Positions 1 through 8,808 of a stretch of DNA of 64,000 nucleotides are shown here, piece after piece. Numbering within the stretch: the stretch's first letter is position 1; each line of letters starts with the position of its first letter. A model generated the notes under the pieces. That model did no database searches and was not told where the DNA came from. It saw only the letters and a program-made list of their open reading frames with translations. This DNA is from Sphingobacterium paucimobilis HER1398 (GTDB lineage Bacteria > Bacteroidota > Bacteroidia > Sphingobacteriales > Sphingobacteriaceae). A program made the translations under genes and the position numbers. Location: positions 124,001-188,000 of the forward strand of contig NZ_ATDL01000012.1 in NCBI RefSeq assembly GCF_000416985.1. The letters are read 5' to 3'.

Positions 1-1184
1 AAGATCTACAGGCAGCATTTCAGGAACTGAATGAGCTTTTGACGGAGAAGTCTACTGAGTACAATCAGGAGAATATCCGCCTGCACCAACAACAGAACAA
101 GGTCGCCGGTATACAAAAGGATCTGGAATACCGGGAAAGCCAAAAAGAAGCGCTGGAAGAACGTATCAACAAAAACTCGGCTGAACAAGAGCAGATAAAA
201 GTGGACATGAAAGATGCGCTCACTTTTACAGATAGTAATGATGATGATCTAAAAGAACTGTACGAGCAAAAAGAATCTCTTGAAAAGGCATTGCATGAGA
301 TGGAGGAAGTATTCTATTCGTTCCGTAAACATCTGAATGATCTGGAAGAGGAAGTAAGCAACTTGCGTAAAGCCAAGGATCAGTATGATTTCCTAATCAC
401 AGAGATCAAAGATAAAAAGACGGATTTGCAGATTGAGCTCAACAGCTTAAAAGAACGCCTTGCTGTGGAATTCGGCATTGATATCAAAGAGCTACTCGAG
501 GGAGAGATGCCAGAGATCACACAATCGCACGAAGAGTTGGGCTCCTTGTGTACACGTCTGAAAAAACAATTGGATGAATTTGGAAGTATCAATCCTATGG
601 CTAAAGAAGCCTATGACGAAATCACAGAAAGATTCAATTTCATCACCAAAGAGAAAAATGACCTAGTAGAGGCCAAAGACTCCTTGTTGTCCACTATTCA
701 GGAAATAGATGACAGTGCTAACGATAAGTTCATGAATGCCTTTACAGCAGTCAGAGAGAATTTCATTCGTGTATTCCGTTCGTTGTTTAATGAAGAAGAC
801 AGCTGTGACCTTATCCTCAGTGACCCCAAGAATCCTCTGGAATCGGATATCGATATTATAGCACGGCCTAAAGGAAAGCGTCCGCTATCCATTAATCAGC
901 TTTCGGGAGGTGAAAAGACACTTACCTCTACCGCTTTATTATTCTCGCTATACCTCCTTAAGCCTGCACCATTCTGTATATTCGATGAGGTAGATGCGCC
1001 ATTGGACGATACAAATATTGATAAATTCAATAATATTATACGAGAGTTCTCCAACCAATCTCAGTTTATCGTCGTGTCGCACAATAAGCGTACAATAGCC
1101 AGTACAGATATTATATATGGCGTGACGATGGTGGAGCAAGGTATCTCACGTGTCGTCCCAGTTGACTTGAGAGACGTCGCATAG
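1..1184 (+). CDS. smc: Chromosome segregation ATPase SMC, C-terminal part (5' end outside window)
   Basis: SMC is the ATP-driven DNA-bridging subunit of condensin. The reading frame is open from the first bases of the window, so only the C-terminal part is present. The visible part begins in the second coiled-coil arm, which is rich in Glu, Lys and Gln heptads. It ends in the ABC-type head: the signature motif LSGGEK, then the Walker B/D-loop FCIFDEVDAPLDD, then the H-loop in VVSHNKRT. This order and the very C-terminal position are typical of SMC; the N-terminal Walker A must lie upstream of the window. An apparent TTG start at 39 is internal to the gene. A hairpin terminator follows at 1211. 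Confidence 0.96.
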   Translation, partial: DLQAAFQELNELLTEKSTEYNQENIRLHQQQNKVAGIQKDLEYRESQKEALEERINKNSAEQEQIKVDMKDALTFTDSNDDDLKELYEQKESLEKALHEMEEVFYSFRKHLNDLEEEVSNLRKAKDQYDFLITEIKDKKTDLQIELNSLKERLAVEFGIDIKELLEGEMPEITQSHEELGSLCTRLKKQLDEFGSINPMAKEAYDEITERFNFITKEKNDLVEAKDSLLSTIQEIDDSANDKFMNAFTAVRENFIRVFRSLFNEEDSCDLILSDPKNPLESDIDIIARPKGKRPLSINQLSGGEKTLTSTALLFSLYLLKPAPFCIFDEVDAPLDDTNIDKFNNIIREFSNQSQFIVVSHNKRTIASTDIIYGVTMVEQGISRVVPVDLRDVA

Positions 1185-1210
1185 TCTTAAATTGACACAT
1201 TAAAATAATG

Positions 1211-1247
1211 AATCCCGATAGCAATAGAAGCTTATCGGGATTTTTTT
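1211..1247 (+). terminator. Intrinsic terminator after smc
   Basis: A 10-bp inverted repeat (AATCCCGATA / TATCGGGATT) is followed by a run of seven T. It lies 27 nt past the smc stop codon. Confidence 0.85.
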
Positions 1248-1304
1248 GCACCAAACTTTTTATCGGATCATATGTTCTATTTATAGAACAATAGAAAACG
1301 AGCT

Positions 1305-1598
1305 ATGGATAAATTAAAAAAATTCGAGTTGATGGAAAAAATAACACGCGAACTGGAAGACTTACGTCATAGTCAACAGGCGGTGTTGGAGAAGATTGGG
1401 AAAATCGAAGTGGACAATATAGAACTTGGTGATAAGATGATCGAGTCTAAGGTACCTGACATCTATCAACGCACATCCGACAATGCTGACGCTATCCGAG
1501 AAATACTTGAAGACTTCCAGCAAAAGACAGAAGAGTTTGGAGACAAAAACAACGTGGACAAACTCAAAGAGCAGGATGCTATCAACAAACTTAAATAA
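1305..1598 (+). CDS. Small coiled-coil protein of unknown function
   Basis: This 97-residue protein is not one I recognise. It is highly charged, has no signal peptide or membrane segment, and is predicted by eye to be almost entirely helical and coiled-coil (alternating Glu/Lys with heptad-spaced Leu/Ile). It lies between two intrinsic terminators, downstream of smc and convergent with the M13 peptidase, so it is probably transcribed alone. The ATG start gives a clean frame that ends at the base of a strong hairpin. Confidence 0.75.
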   Translation: MDKLKKFELMEKITRELEDLRHSQQAVLEKIGKIEVDNIELGDKMIESKVPDIYQRTSDNADAIREILEDFQQKTEEFGDKNNVDKLKEQDAINKLK

Positions 1599-1634
1599 AC
1601 AGAGGCGATTCTTACCACAAGAATCGCCTCTGTT
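1598..1634. terminator. Bidirectional terminator between convergent genes
   Basis: A 16-bp perfect stem (arm AACAGAGGCGATTCTT, partner 1619-1634) has a 5-nt loop. It begins on the last base of the upstream stop codon and lies just before the stop of the minus-strand peptidase, so it probably serves both genes. Confidence 0.85.
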
Positions 1635-1658
1635 ATTTATTCCATAACAGAACGTATA

Positions 1659-3662
1659 CTACCAAATAATGATACGCTTATCTTTGGGCACATACATTTT
1701 GTCTCCCTCTTTAGTACCCCAAGCCTCGTGAAATCCATTGAGGTTGATGATGGGACCAAAAGCACGATACTGCGCCGGTGAATGTGGATCTGTTTTTACT
1801 TGATTGACCACGAACTCATCTGTCGTCTTGGTTCTCCATATCGTAGCCCACGACAAGAAAAATCGCTGCTCTGGCGTAAAACCATCAATTTTACCTGGAT
1901 TCCCTTTGTCCTTTAAATACATTTTCATCGCATCAAAAGCTACGGAAGAACCGCCTAAGTCACCGATATTCTCTCCTAAGGTGAATCTACCGTTTACAAA
2001 AATGCCTGGTACCGGTTCATAAGACTCGAATTGCGCCACCAATGCATCTGCCGCAGCATCAAACTTGGCCTTGTCCTCGGCAGTCCACCAGTTATTCAGA
2101 TTACCGTTGCCATCATACTGTGCGCCGGAATCATCAAAACCGTGCGACAGCTCGTGTCCGATAACGGCACCTATACCTCCAAAGTTGACTGCAGCATCGG
2201 CCTTGTAATCATAAAAAGGTTTTTGTAAAATCGCTGCAGGAAACACGATCTCATTATACAACGGGCTGTAATAAGCATTGACAGTCTGTGGGCTCATACC
2301 CCACTCTGTCTTATCAACAGGCTTGCCTTGTTTGGCAAGATTCTGCTCAAAAGCCCAGATATGAATATTACGGATATTATCCGGAAGTGAAGAGCCAACG
2401 GCCATTTTAGAATAGTCTTTCCATTTATCTGGATAGCCTATCTTCACATTAAACTTAGCCAATTTTTCCAGCGCTTTCTGTTTGGTAACAGGAGACATCC
2501 AAGCCAGATCATTGATGTGAACTTCAAAGGATTTGATCAAATAACCAACCAATTCCTCACAAGCTGCCTTTGCATCTTCTGGAAAATGCTCTTTGACATA
2601 CAATTTTCCTAATAATTCGCCTACGGTTTCATTAACAAACTCTAATCCCCTCTTATCCAATGCACGTTGCTCCTTTTGCCCCTTTAGTTTACGTCCAAAG
2701 AAATCAAAAGCCAACTCATCCAGATCTTGTGTCAAATACGCTGTCGCATCATTCATTACATGAAACTTCAAGTACTCTTTAATCACAGGAACATTTTTTT
2801 CGTTGACGATTTTATCTAAGTTTTGAAAATATTTCAACTCTCCGATGATAACAGTATCTGCTTGAAAGCCCATATTAGTCAAATATTGTGCAACATCTAC
2901 ATTTTTCACCATTTTGCCTAAATCCTTAACAGCAACAGGATTGTAGCGTTTTTGTGCATCACGAGATTCCTCGATAGTCTTCAGATAGGAGGCAATATTT
3001 TTTTCAAATGCCACGACTTTTGGTCCTTTCAGATCGCGCGTCCGTTGATCCACTTTACTGTACAACGTCGAAATATAATTTGCATAATCACCTAGTGTCT
3101 GTGTATTCTTTTCATCTACCTTTTGATAATAAGACCGACCTAGACCAAGGCCACCACCACCTAGGTATACGGCATTAACGCTCGAATTTTTCATATGAGC
3201 ACTAACATACCCTCCATAGAACGGATTGCCCCCTTCTTTACCATAGATAGAAAAATAAGCGGCTAGATCATTTAGGTTCTTGATATCATCGATCTTTTTG
3301 AGCTGCTCCTGAATCGGTTGTAGGCCGCGCTTATTACGTGCATCAAAATCAATATATGACTTGTAGAGATCAGCAATTTTCTGTCCATCGCTTCCCTTTT
3401 CAAAGGTCGTATTCAAAGAACCTTTTAAAATATTCAAAACAGCAACGTCTGTATTTTCACGCAACTCATCAAAAGAGCCCCAGCGCGCTTTGTCGGAAGG
3501 GATTTCTACCGATTTCATCCAATTACCATTGACATAGTTGTAGAAATCGTCCTGAGGTCTGACACTTTTGTCCATCAGAGAAAGGTCTATGGCCTGATGC
3601 TGCTGTGCAAATGTTGCCATAGCTCCAGCCATAACCGCGGTAAGTACAATTAGTTTCTTCAT
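1659..3662 (-). CDS. pepO: M13 family zinc metallopeptidase (neprilysin/PepO type), secreted
   Basis: This is a secreted endopeptidase of the neprilysin family that cleaves oligopeptides in the periplasm or outside the cell. At 667 residues it has the usual M13 length. The N-terminus MKKLIVLTAVMAGAMATFAQ is a signal peptide. A long M13_N domain follows, then the substrate-binding NAYYSP motif. The zinc site HELSH is at about 503-507, and GENIGDLGG, whose Glu is the third zinc ligand, is near 563. The protein ends in the hydrophobic C-terminal Trp typical of M13 (here IIIW; the Cys often found four residues from the end in vertebrate members is absent). It is a single transcription unit, convergent with the upstream small gene. 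Confidence 0.95.
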   Translation of the reverse strand: MKKLIVLTAVMAGAMATFAQQHQAIDLSLMDKSVRPQDDFYNYVNGNWMKSVEIPSDKARWGSFDELRENTDVAVLNILKGSLNTTFEKGSDGQKIADLYKSYIDFDARNKRGLQPIQEQLKKIDDIKNLNDLAAYFSIYGKEGGNPFYGGYVSAHMKNSSVNAVYLGGGGLGLGRSYYQKVDEKNTQTLGDYANYISTLYSKVDQRTRDLKGPKVVAFEKNIASYLKTIEESRDAQKRYNPVAVKDLGKMVKNVDVAQYLTNMGFQADTVIIGELKYFQNLDKIVNEKNVPVIKEYLKFHVMNDATAYLTQDLDELAFDFFGRKLKGQKEQRALDKRGLEFVNETVGELLGKLYVKEHFPEDAKAACEELVGYLIKSFEVHINDLAWMSPVTKQKALEKLAKFNVKIGYPDKWKDYSKMAVGSSLPDNIRNIHIWAFEQNLAKQGKPVDKTEWGMSPQTVNAYYSPLYNEIVFPAAILQKPFYDYKADAAVNFGGIGAVIGHELSHGFDDSGAQYDGNGNLNNWWTAEDKAKFDAAADALVAQFESYEPVPGIFVNGRFTLGENIGDLGGSSVAFDAMKMYLKDKGNPGKIDGFTPEQRFFLSWATIWRTKTTDEFVVNQVKTDPHSPAQYRAFGPIINLNGFHEAWGTKEGDKMYVPKDKRIIIW

Positions 3663-3756
3663 TAAAATTGTTATTTAGTATCTTGAATTAAGCATATTCG
3701 AATATACCAGCGTCAATTGCCAATGAACAAACAAGGTGATATCAGATTGTGTTCAC

Positions 3757-3764
3757 TACATTTG
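3757..3764 (+). promoter_or_regulatory. Possible -7 element upstream of the YgjP-like gene
   Basis: TACATTTG matches TAnnTTTG about 78 nt before the start codon at 3843. No TTTG lies at the proper upstream distance, so the call is tentative. Confidence 0.35.
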
Positions 3765-3842
3765 TAGCGGTATAACCGTAATCGGCTTATATCTATGCAA
3801 ACATAACAAATCACAGCTAAATTATCAGGTAACGATTTTATA

Positions 3843-4484
3843 ATGTATATAGAACTGGACGGAGAAAGCTACCATATCAGCATAAGTGAACAGGAAAAGG
3901 GAATCACCTTTATCCAGCATCAAGATGGGGTCACCTATATTATGGCTGGGGCGAGGCTGCCACAGGATGAGCTGATCTCTTATCTGAAGGGCAAGCCTTT
4001 TGATAAATTGACGATAAGCAATTCTAGCGCCCACTCCTCAACAGCATCTATCCATCTATTTGGAACCTCGTTCTCTATTGTCTCCAAAAAAGGAATAACA
4101 TCCCCATACATCAATGGCAAATGTGTCTATGTCGCGGCTCCCCCACGTAGTAAGAGCGCCACAGTCGCACTGACCGAAACGCTCTTGATACAAGAAATCA
4201 ACCGACATGTTGGATTCTGGGAAGAAAGATTGAATATATTAGTAAAGGAGATAGCTGTAAGAAAATTGTCCAAAAGCTATTACACGATAAGTGTAGAAAA
4301 AAGCACGCTAACTTTTAGCAAAAACCTGATACACAAAAGCCAGGACTTCGTCAAGTACATTTGCAGTTTAGCTATGTTTGAATATTTGAACATTGACGAG
4401 CCGATACAGGAAAAATTGGCCGCTGCATACATCCAAGATTGGAAGCATCAACGTAAAGTATTCTTGTACGAACAAGACAATTAA
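3843..4484 (+). CDS. YgjP/DUF45-like protein lacking the HExxH zinc motif
   Basis: This 213-residue cytoplasmic protein has no signal peptide. Its layout resembles the YgjP (DUF45, WLM-type) metallopeptidases: an N-terminal beta-rich half, then a helix leading to a segment like the RKMKxRWGSC region (here VRKLSKSYYTISVEKS), a helix, and a C-terminal part (IQDWKHQRKVF) like the DWRxRxK tail. Where family members carry HELCHL, this protein has ICSLAMFEYLN, so no zinc-binding or catalytic His/Glu is seen. It may be a non-catalytic derivative. The assignment rests on pattern similarity recognised by eye and is not certain. Confidence 0.6.
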   Translation: MYIELDGESYHISISEQEKGITFIQHQDGVTYIMAGARLPQDELISYLKGKPFDKLTISNSSAHSSTASIHLFGTSFSIVSKKGITSPYINGKCVYVAAPPRSKSATVALTETLLIQEINRHVGFWEERLNILVKEIAVRKLSKSYYTISVEKSTLTFSKNLIHKSQDFVKYICSLAMFEYLNIDEPIQEKLAAAYIQDWKHQRKVFLYEQDN

Positions 4485-4494
4485 CATCAACAGG

Positions 4495-4546
4495 ATATTC
4501 ATACAACGAGGCCCCCGATATATCGGGGGCCTCGTTGTATGAATAT
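4495..4546. terminator. 52-bp perfect palindrome, bidirectional terminator
   Basis: Two 26-bp arms are exact reverse complements with no spacer (centre GATA|TATC, GC-rich core GAGGCCCCCGATA). It lies between the stop codons of two convergent genes, with T-rich sequence beyond the right arm and A/T-rich sequence beyond the left arm, which suits termination in both directions. Confidence 0.85.
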
Positions 4547-4556
4547 AAATTTTATT

Positions 4557-7421
4557 TTATTTGGACTGCTCCTCAGGCAATAAAATAAATTTGAAAAGAC
4601 GATCGGATTTCAAATATTTATTGGCGACCTCTTTTACAGATTGGATAGACACTTTATTTAACTCATCTAAATAACGAAGTACATAAGTAGGATCTTCCTG
4701 AAGCTGATAAGCTCCTGAGATCTGTCCCAACCAGAATCCATTTTCTCTCAATTGCAGTTCCAACTGACGTTTCTGTTCGATCACAAACTTATCCAAATCA
4801 ATTTGACTTGGCCCATTGGCTTTTACCTTATTGACTTCGTCAACTGCCGAATTCATCAGCGACTCGTATTTATCTACACTGGTTCCAAAGCCAATGTTAA
4901 AGCTATAACGTCCTCTTGGATATTTACTTGAGGATGCACTGGCCCCTGTACCGTAAACGCCACTTTCCTCTTCACGCAGGCGTTCTAATAACCTGATGGA
5001 CAATACGCCTTCAAGAGCATCCAGATTTAGATTTTCTTTTTCCGAATAATCATAATCTCCATAATAAGACATCTGCACTTGGGCCTTCGCTTCTTTCCCT
5101 TTACGAACGATCTTCTCTATACCTTTAGCTGGCTCGACAATACCCAAGTCTTTCGCCTGCTCTTTTCTTCCCAGGTTTGGCAGTGAAGCAAGATAAGTCT
5201 CTAGGTAAGGCTTTATTTCGTCTTCTGTAAAAGAACCTACGATCGTAAATGTAAAATCAGAAGCATCAGCAAAGCGCTCTTTGTAAATTTCTAATGCCCG
5301 CTTTTGATTTATCCCTTTGATCTGCTCCGCTGTAGGAATCGTACGACGCACATTATCTTTATAAAGTGCTTTGGTCTTAACGTCTGAGAACACAAAATTA
5401 GGATCATCCTCTCTATTTTCCATAGAAGATAGCGTGCGTGCTATACCACTTTGGAAAATATCATCATCTAGACGTGGTGCTGTAAAATAACCGTAAATCA
5501 TTTCAAAAGCGGTCTTTAAACCCTCTTTGTCCGAAGACCCAGATAATCCCTCAGAACGCTCTGACAAGTAAGGAGATACATTTACATTCTTTCCTGTTAA
5601 ATACTTCCTTAACTCGACTGAATTCAACTGCCCTAAACCGGAGCCGTTGACAAAAGCAGCAGCATTTGATGCCGTCAAATATTCCGCATCACTATACAGC
5701 GAAGTACCTCCCGGACTGAATGCCGATATCAATATTTGATCATTTTTGAACGTCGTAGGTTTTAATAATACCTTAATACCGTTGCTTAAGATCAATTCTT
5801 TAGTTTGAATTTCAGCTATTTCTTTTGTTGTTTTAATACTTCCTTTAACTGGCTGTTTGGCCAATAACGGTAATTCCGAAACTTTGTCTTCATACGCCGT
5901 CAACTGTTCCTGTTTTACTTCATTTAACCAAGCTGTAACCTGTGCTTCTTGAGGAAGACTTGCTTTGTCTTTCTCGGGTCCCATAATAATAACATCTCTA
6001 TTGGTATCCCCATAGAAACGTCTACCAACCGCTTCAACCTCTTTTAAAGTCAACGTCGGCAGTAACTGTTTGGTGATTTGGTAACGATCTTCATTACTAA
6101 GCGCTGGTGCGTCATTTAGAAAATGTTGCAAGTAAGCTTTTACATAAGCATCTGACTTTTTCTTGTCACGCTCTTTATAGGATGCTTCATTACTCTTCTC
6201 GAAAGCAGCAAGTGTCCTTTTAAACTCAGTTTCTGTAAATCCATATTGTTGGAAACGTTCCAGCTCCCGCATAGTGGCTTTCAACCCCTCTTCAAACATA
6301 CCAGGCTTGGCTGCAAAAGATATCGATAGATTATCTAATCCTCCAAAAAGAGAACTGATACTTATGCCGGATTGTAAAAATGGTGGATTAGGCTGTTGAG
6401 CGATCTCCCTTAGACGAGCACCGATCATATTATTGAACAAGCTCTTCATTAAAGAAGTTCTATAGTCGCCTACGGTACTCACTTTTTCTTCGGGATGTTT
6501 AACGATAATCTGCCCAACTGTAGAAGGCATCTCTGGATCTGTCACGACCAAAAACTGATTTTTGTTCAACAATGGCACGGAATGTTCTGTACGCTTAGCC
6601 GGATTTTCATGAGTTTTCATGTCCGAGAAAAGTCGGATTACTTCTTTTTCCATAGCTTCAGTATCAATATCTCCTACGATAATAATCGACTGTAGATCCG
6701 GACGGTACCATCTTGCATGAAAATCACGAATCAACTTTGGATCAAAATTCATCACGACATTCTCAGTACCGATGGGTAAACGCTCCGCATATAAGGAACC
6801 ATTCAGTAAAACAGGCAGAAATTGTTCCTGCATGCGTTGAGAAGCACCTCTACCGCCTCGCATTTCTTCCATAATGATGCCTCGCTCCTTGTTGATCTCC
6901 TCTGTAGTCAACAAAGCGTCTTGTGCCCAATCACGCATCACCTGTAATCCGTTTTTCAACAACTCCGGATCATCAGAAGGAATGGGCAATTGATAGATTG
7001 TCTCTTCAAAACTGGTATAGGCATTCAGATCAGAACCAAAACGGACTCCCGCTTTTTGTAAATAATTAACTAAATCATTTTTAGGAAAATGCTTCAACCC
7101 ATTGAAGTTCATGTGCTCCAAAAAGTGTGCGAGACCACGCTCTTCCTCGGTTTCTAAAATAGATCCCACTTTCACCCCAAGGTACATCGTAACACGCTTT
7201 TCTGGTTCCGAATTTTTTAGGATATAGTATTTAAATCCATTTTTCAACTGACCAACAGTGACATTCTGATCAAAAGGTAATTTTTGATCCCATTTTAATG
7301 TATCTTGCGCTAAAACTATTTTTGCTTCGCTCGATAACGTAGAAACATATGTCGATGCATCGACTGATGCAAAAGTAGCAGGTAAAAGAAATGCTACAGC
7401 TAAGGGCTTTAAAAATCTCAT
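4557..7421 (-). CDS. M16 family zinc peptidase (pitrilysin/insulinase-like), secreted
   Basis: This is a large two-domain M16 peptidase that degrades peptides and probably acts in the periplasm. The inverted zinc motif HFLEH lies near residue 110. The downstream Glu ligand region (INKERGIIMEEMRGGRG) follows at the expected distance. The second half repeats the M16 fold without the motif, as usual. The longest frame starts at a TTG (7451), but the ATG at 7421 is preferred because it begins directly with a good signal peptide (MRFLKPLAVAFLLPATFASV), giving about 954 residues. The gene is divergent from xerD and convergent with the YgjP-like gene across the long palindrome. Confidence 0.93.
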   Translation of the reverse strand: MRFLKPLAVAFLLPATFASVDASTYVSTLSSEAKIVLAQDTLKWDQKLPFDQNVTVGQLKNGFKYYILKNSEPEKRVTMYLGVKVGSILETEEERGLAHFLEHMNFNGLKHFPKNDLVNYLQKAGVRFGSDLNAYTSFEETIYQLPIPSDDPELLKNGLQVMRDWAQDALLTTEEINKERGIIMEEMRGGRGASQRMQEQFLPVLLNGSLYAERLPIGTENVVMNFDPKLIRDFHARWYRPDLQSIIIVGDIDTEAMEKEVIRLFSDMKTHENPAKRTEHSVPLLNKNQFLVVTDPEMPSTVGQIIVKHPEEKVSTVGDYRTSLMKSLFNNMIGARLREIAQQPNPPFLQSGISISSLFGGLDNLSISFAAKPGMFEEGLKATMRELERFQQYGFTETEFKRTLAAFEKSNEASYKERDKKKSDAYVKAYLQHFLNDAPALSNEDRYQITKQLLPTLTLKEVEAVGRRFYGDTNRDVIIMGPEKDKASLPQEAQVTAWLNEVKQEQLTAYEDKVSELPLLAKQPVKGSIKTTKEIAEIQTKELILSNGIKVLLKPTTFKNDQILISAFSPGGTSLYSDAEYLTASNAAAFVNGSGLGQLNSVELRKYLTGKNVNVSPYLSERSEGLSGSSDKEGLKTAFEMIYGYFTAPRLDDDIFQSGIARTLSSMENREDDPNFVFSDVKTKALYKDNVRRTIPTAEQIKGINQKRALEIYKERFADASDFTFTIVGSFTEDEIKPYLETYLASLPNLGRKEQAKDLGIVEPAKGIEKIVRKGKEAKAQVQMSYYGDYDYSEKENLNLDALEGVLSIRLLERLREEESGVYGTGASASSSKYPRGRYSFNIGFGTSVDKYESLMNSAVDEVNKVKANGPSQIDLDKFVIEQKRQLELQLRENGFWLGQISGAYQLQEDPTYVLRYLDELNKVSIQSVKEVANKYLKSDRLFKFILLPEEQSK

Positions 7422-7504
7422 TAAGTCTAATGTTTTTAATTTAATTGCCAATTTAACACTAAAAAATTATTAAACATATTAAGCAATAATAAAATTACAA
7501 TATA

Positions 7505-7512
7505 TAATTTTG
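7505..7512 (+). promoter_or_regulatory. Possible -7 element immediately before xerD
   Basis: TAATTTTG matches TAnnTTTG and ends 3 nt before the xerD ATG. Transcription from it would start at or inside the start codon. No upstream TTTG is visible, so the real promoter may be elsewhere. Confidence 0.3.
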
Positions 7513-7515
7513 TGT

Positions 7516-8409
7516 ATGGACTGGAATACTACATTGGACGATTTTAAAAGATACTTGGAATTTGAGCGTAACTTATCCAAGAATTCCATATCCGCTTATC
7601 TAAACGATGTGCAAAAACTCAGAGTATACAGTGAAGATCGCGGTTTGGGGATCAAAGACTTGTCCGCTCGCCATATTCAAGAATTCCTAGTATGGATGAG
7701 TGGATTTGCCATATCCACCTTTACACAAGCCCGATTGATTTCAGGCCTCAAGGCTTATTTTAATTACCTGCAGATCGAACATGAGTTGGATCCCAATCCT
7801 ATCGAACTCATCGAGACACCCCGATTGGAACGAAAAATACCGGATGTACTACATATAGAAGAAATCGATGCCCTCATCGGAGCTATAGATCTGTCCACCC
7901 CCGAGGGAACACGCAATAAAGCTATACTGGAAGTGCTCTACGGCTGTGGTCTTCGTGTCTCCGAGCTCGTCAACCTCAAAGTGTCCAATCTATTCCTCGA
8001 TATTGATTTTATAAAAATTGAAGGCAAAGGGTCTAAAGAACGCTTGGTCCCGATCGGCAGTCAAGCCATAAAGTATCTTAAAATATACCTACAAGACGTA
8101 CGGAATCACCAGAATATCAAAGCAGGGCATGAAGATATGGTATTTCTGAACCGCCGAGGTGCCGCATTGTCACGGGTTATGATTTTTATCATCATCAAGG
8201 ACCTGGCCAGCCACATTGGTCTGAAGAAGCAGATAAGTCCTCACACATTTCGCCATAGTTTTGCCTCACATCTCGTAGAAGGCGGTGCTGATCTCAGAGC
8301 TGTCCAAGATATGCTGGGCCATGAAAGCATAACTACCACAGAAATCTATACCCACATCGATAAAGACTACCTTCAGTCCGTTATTACACAGTTTCACCCA
8401 CGTTCGTAA
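7516..8409 (+). CDS. xerD: Site-specific tyrosine recombinase XerD
   Basis: XerD is one half of the XerCD recombinase that resolves chromosome dimers at dif. From the ATG at 7516 it has 297 residues, the standard length. The N-terminal SAM-like core-binding domain spans about 1-90. The catalytic domain carries Arg in GCGLRVSELVNL, Lys in GKGSKERLVPIG, HTFRH (His 243, Arg 246), His 269 in LGHESITTTEIYTH and the nucleophile Tyr 278. All catalytic residues are present. A TTG two codons upstream overlaps a -7-like element and is not the likely start. XerC would be expected elsewhere in the genome. No mobile element is adjacent, so this looks like the housekeeping enzyme. Confidence 0.93.
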   Translation: MDWNTTLDDFKRYLEFERNLSKNSISAYLNDVQKLRVYSEDRGLGIKDLSARHIQEFLVWMSGFAISTFTQARLISGLKAYFNYLQIEHELDPNPIELIETPRLERKIPDVLHIEEIDALIGAIDLSTPEGTRNKAILEVLYGCGLRVSELVNLKVSNLFLDIDFIKIEGKGSKERLVPIGSQAIKYLKIYLQDVRNHQNIKAGHEDMVFLNRRGAALSRVMIFIIIKDLASHIGLKKQISPHTFRHSFASHLVEGGADLRAVQDMLGHESITTTEIYTHIDKDYLQSVITQFHPRS

Positions 8410-8434
8410 ACGAATGCAACAAAGTGTATTTAAA

Positions 8435-8466
8435 TTTGCAACATTGATGCAATAGATCTATCTTTG
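8435..8466 (+). promoter_or_regulatory. Consensus promoter of the metal-acquisition cassette, with palindromic operator
   Basis: TTTG (8435-8438), exactly 20 nt, then TATCTTTG (8459-8466): a perfect Bacteroidota promoter. A 17-bp palindrome TTGCAACATTGATGCAA (8436-8452, pattern TTGCAnCAnTGnTGCAA, 14 of 17 positions symmetric) covers the -33 element and spacer. A further half-site TGCAACA lies at 8415-8421, 22 bp upstream of the same heptamer at 8437. The geometry suits repression by a dimeric metalloregulator of the Fur/Zur type, which is inference. Confidence 0.7.
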
Positions 8467-8472
8467 TAGGCA

Positions 8473-8808
8473 ATGCACATCTTTATTAAAACAGTTGCCT
8501 TACTTTTTGCGATAACCCACCTATGGGTTTCAGGAAGTTTGCTCCTGCACCAACATGAAGATTGCCACGAAGTGGAAGGAAGCTCCTGTCAACATACAGA
8601 TGCAGCACAAGCTCACGATGACTGTGCTATCTGTTATTACATATATCTTCCCCATGCAATTGCTCCTTGCATCCCATTACAATTGGAGTATACACCTTCT
8701 GTCTTTTACGCAACGTATAGCATAGTTATCCATCCGGATATCGTCATACTTAAGCCTCGTTCTAACCCAAACAGAGGCCCTCCCCTTTTAGAACGTCAAT
8801 ATAGCTAG
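8473..8808 (+). CDS. Small secreted Cys/His-rich protein, first gene of metal-uptake cassette
   Basis: This 111-residue protein has an N-terminal hydrophobic signal or anchor (MHIFIKTVALLFAITHLW) followed by a stretch dense in potential metal ligands: HQHEDCHEVEGSSCQH and HDDCAICYYIY. The HxxCxxC pattern recalls small DUF2946-type proteins encoded next to metal transporters, but I cannot name the family firmly. The start codon lies 6 nt after the -7 element, so the mRNA is probably leaderless. The TonB receptor follows about 115 nt later. A role in binding or relaying a transition metal (zinc, copper or nickel) is inferred from ligand content and context only. Confidence 0.7.
   Translation: MHIFIKTVALLFAITHLWVSGSLLLHQHEDCHEVEGSSCQHTDAAQAHDDCAICYYIYLPHAIAPCIPLQLEYTPSVFYATYSIVIHPDIVILKPRSNPNRGPPLLERQYS

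Noticed and set aside
7516..8409. XerD as an integrase of a mobile element
   Set aside because: Length and motifs are those of housekeeping XerD and no att sites, tRNA-adjacent repeats or cargo genes are present.
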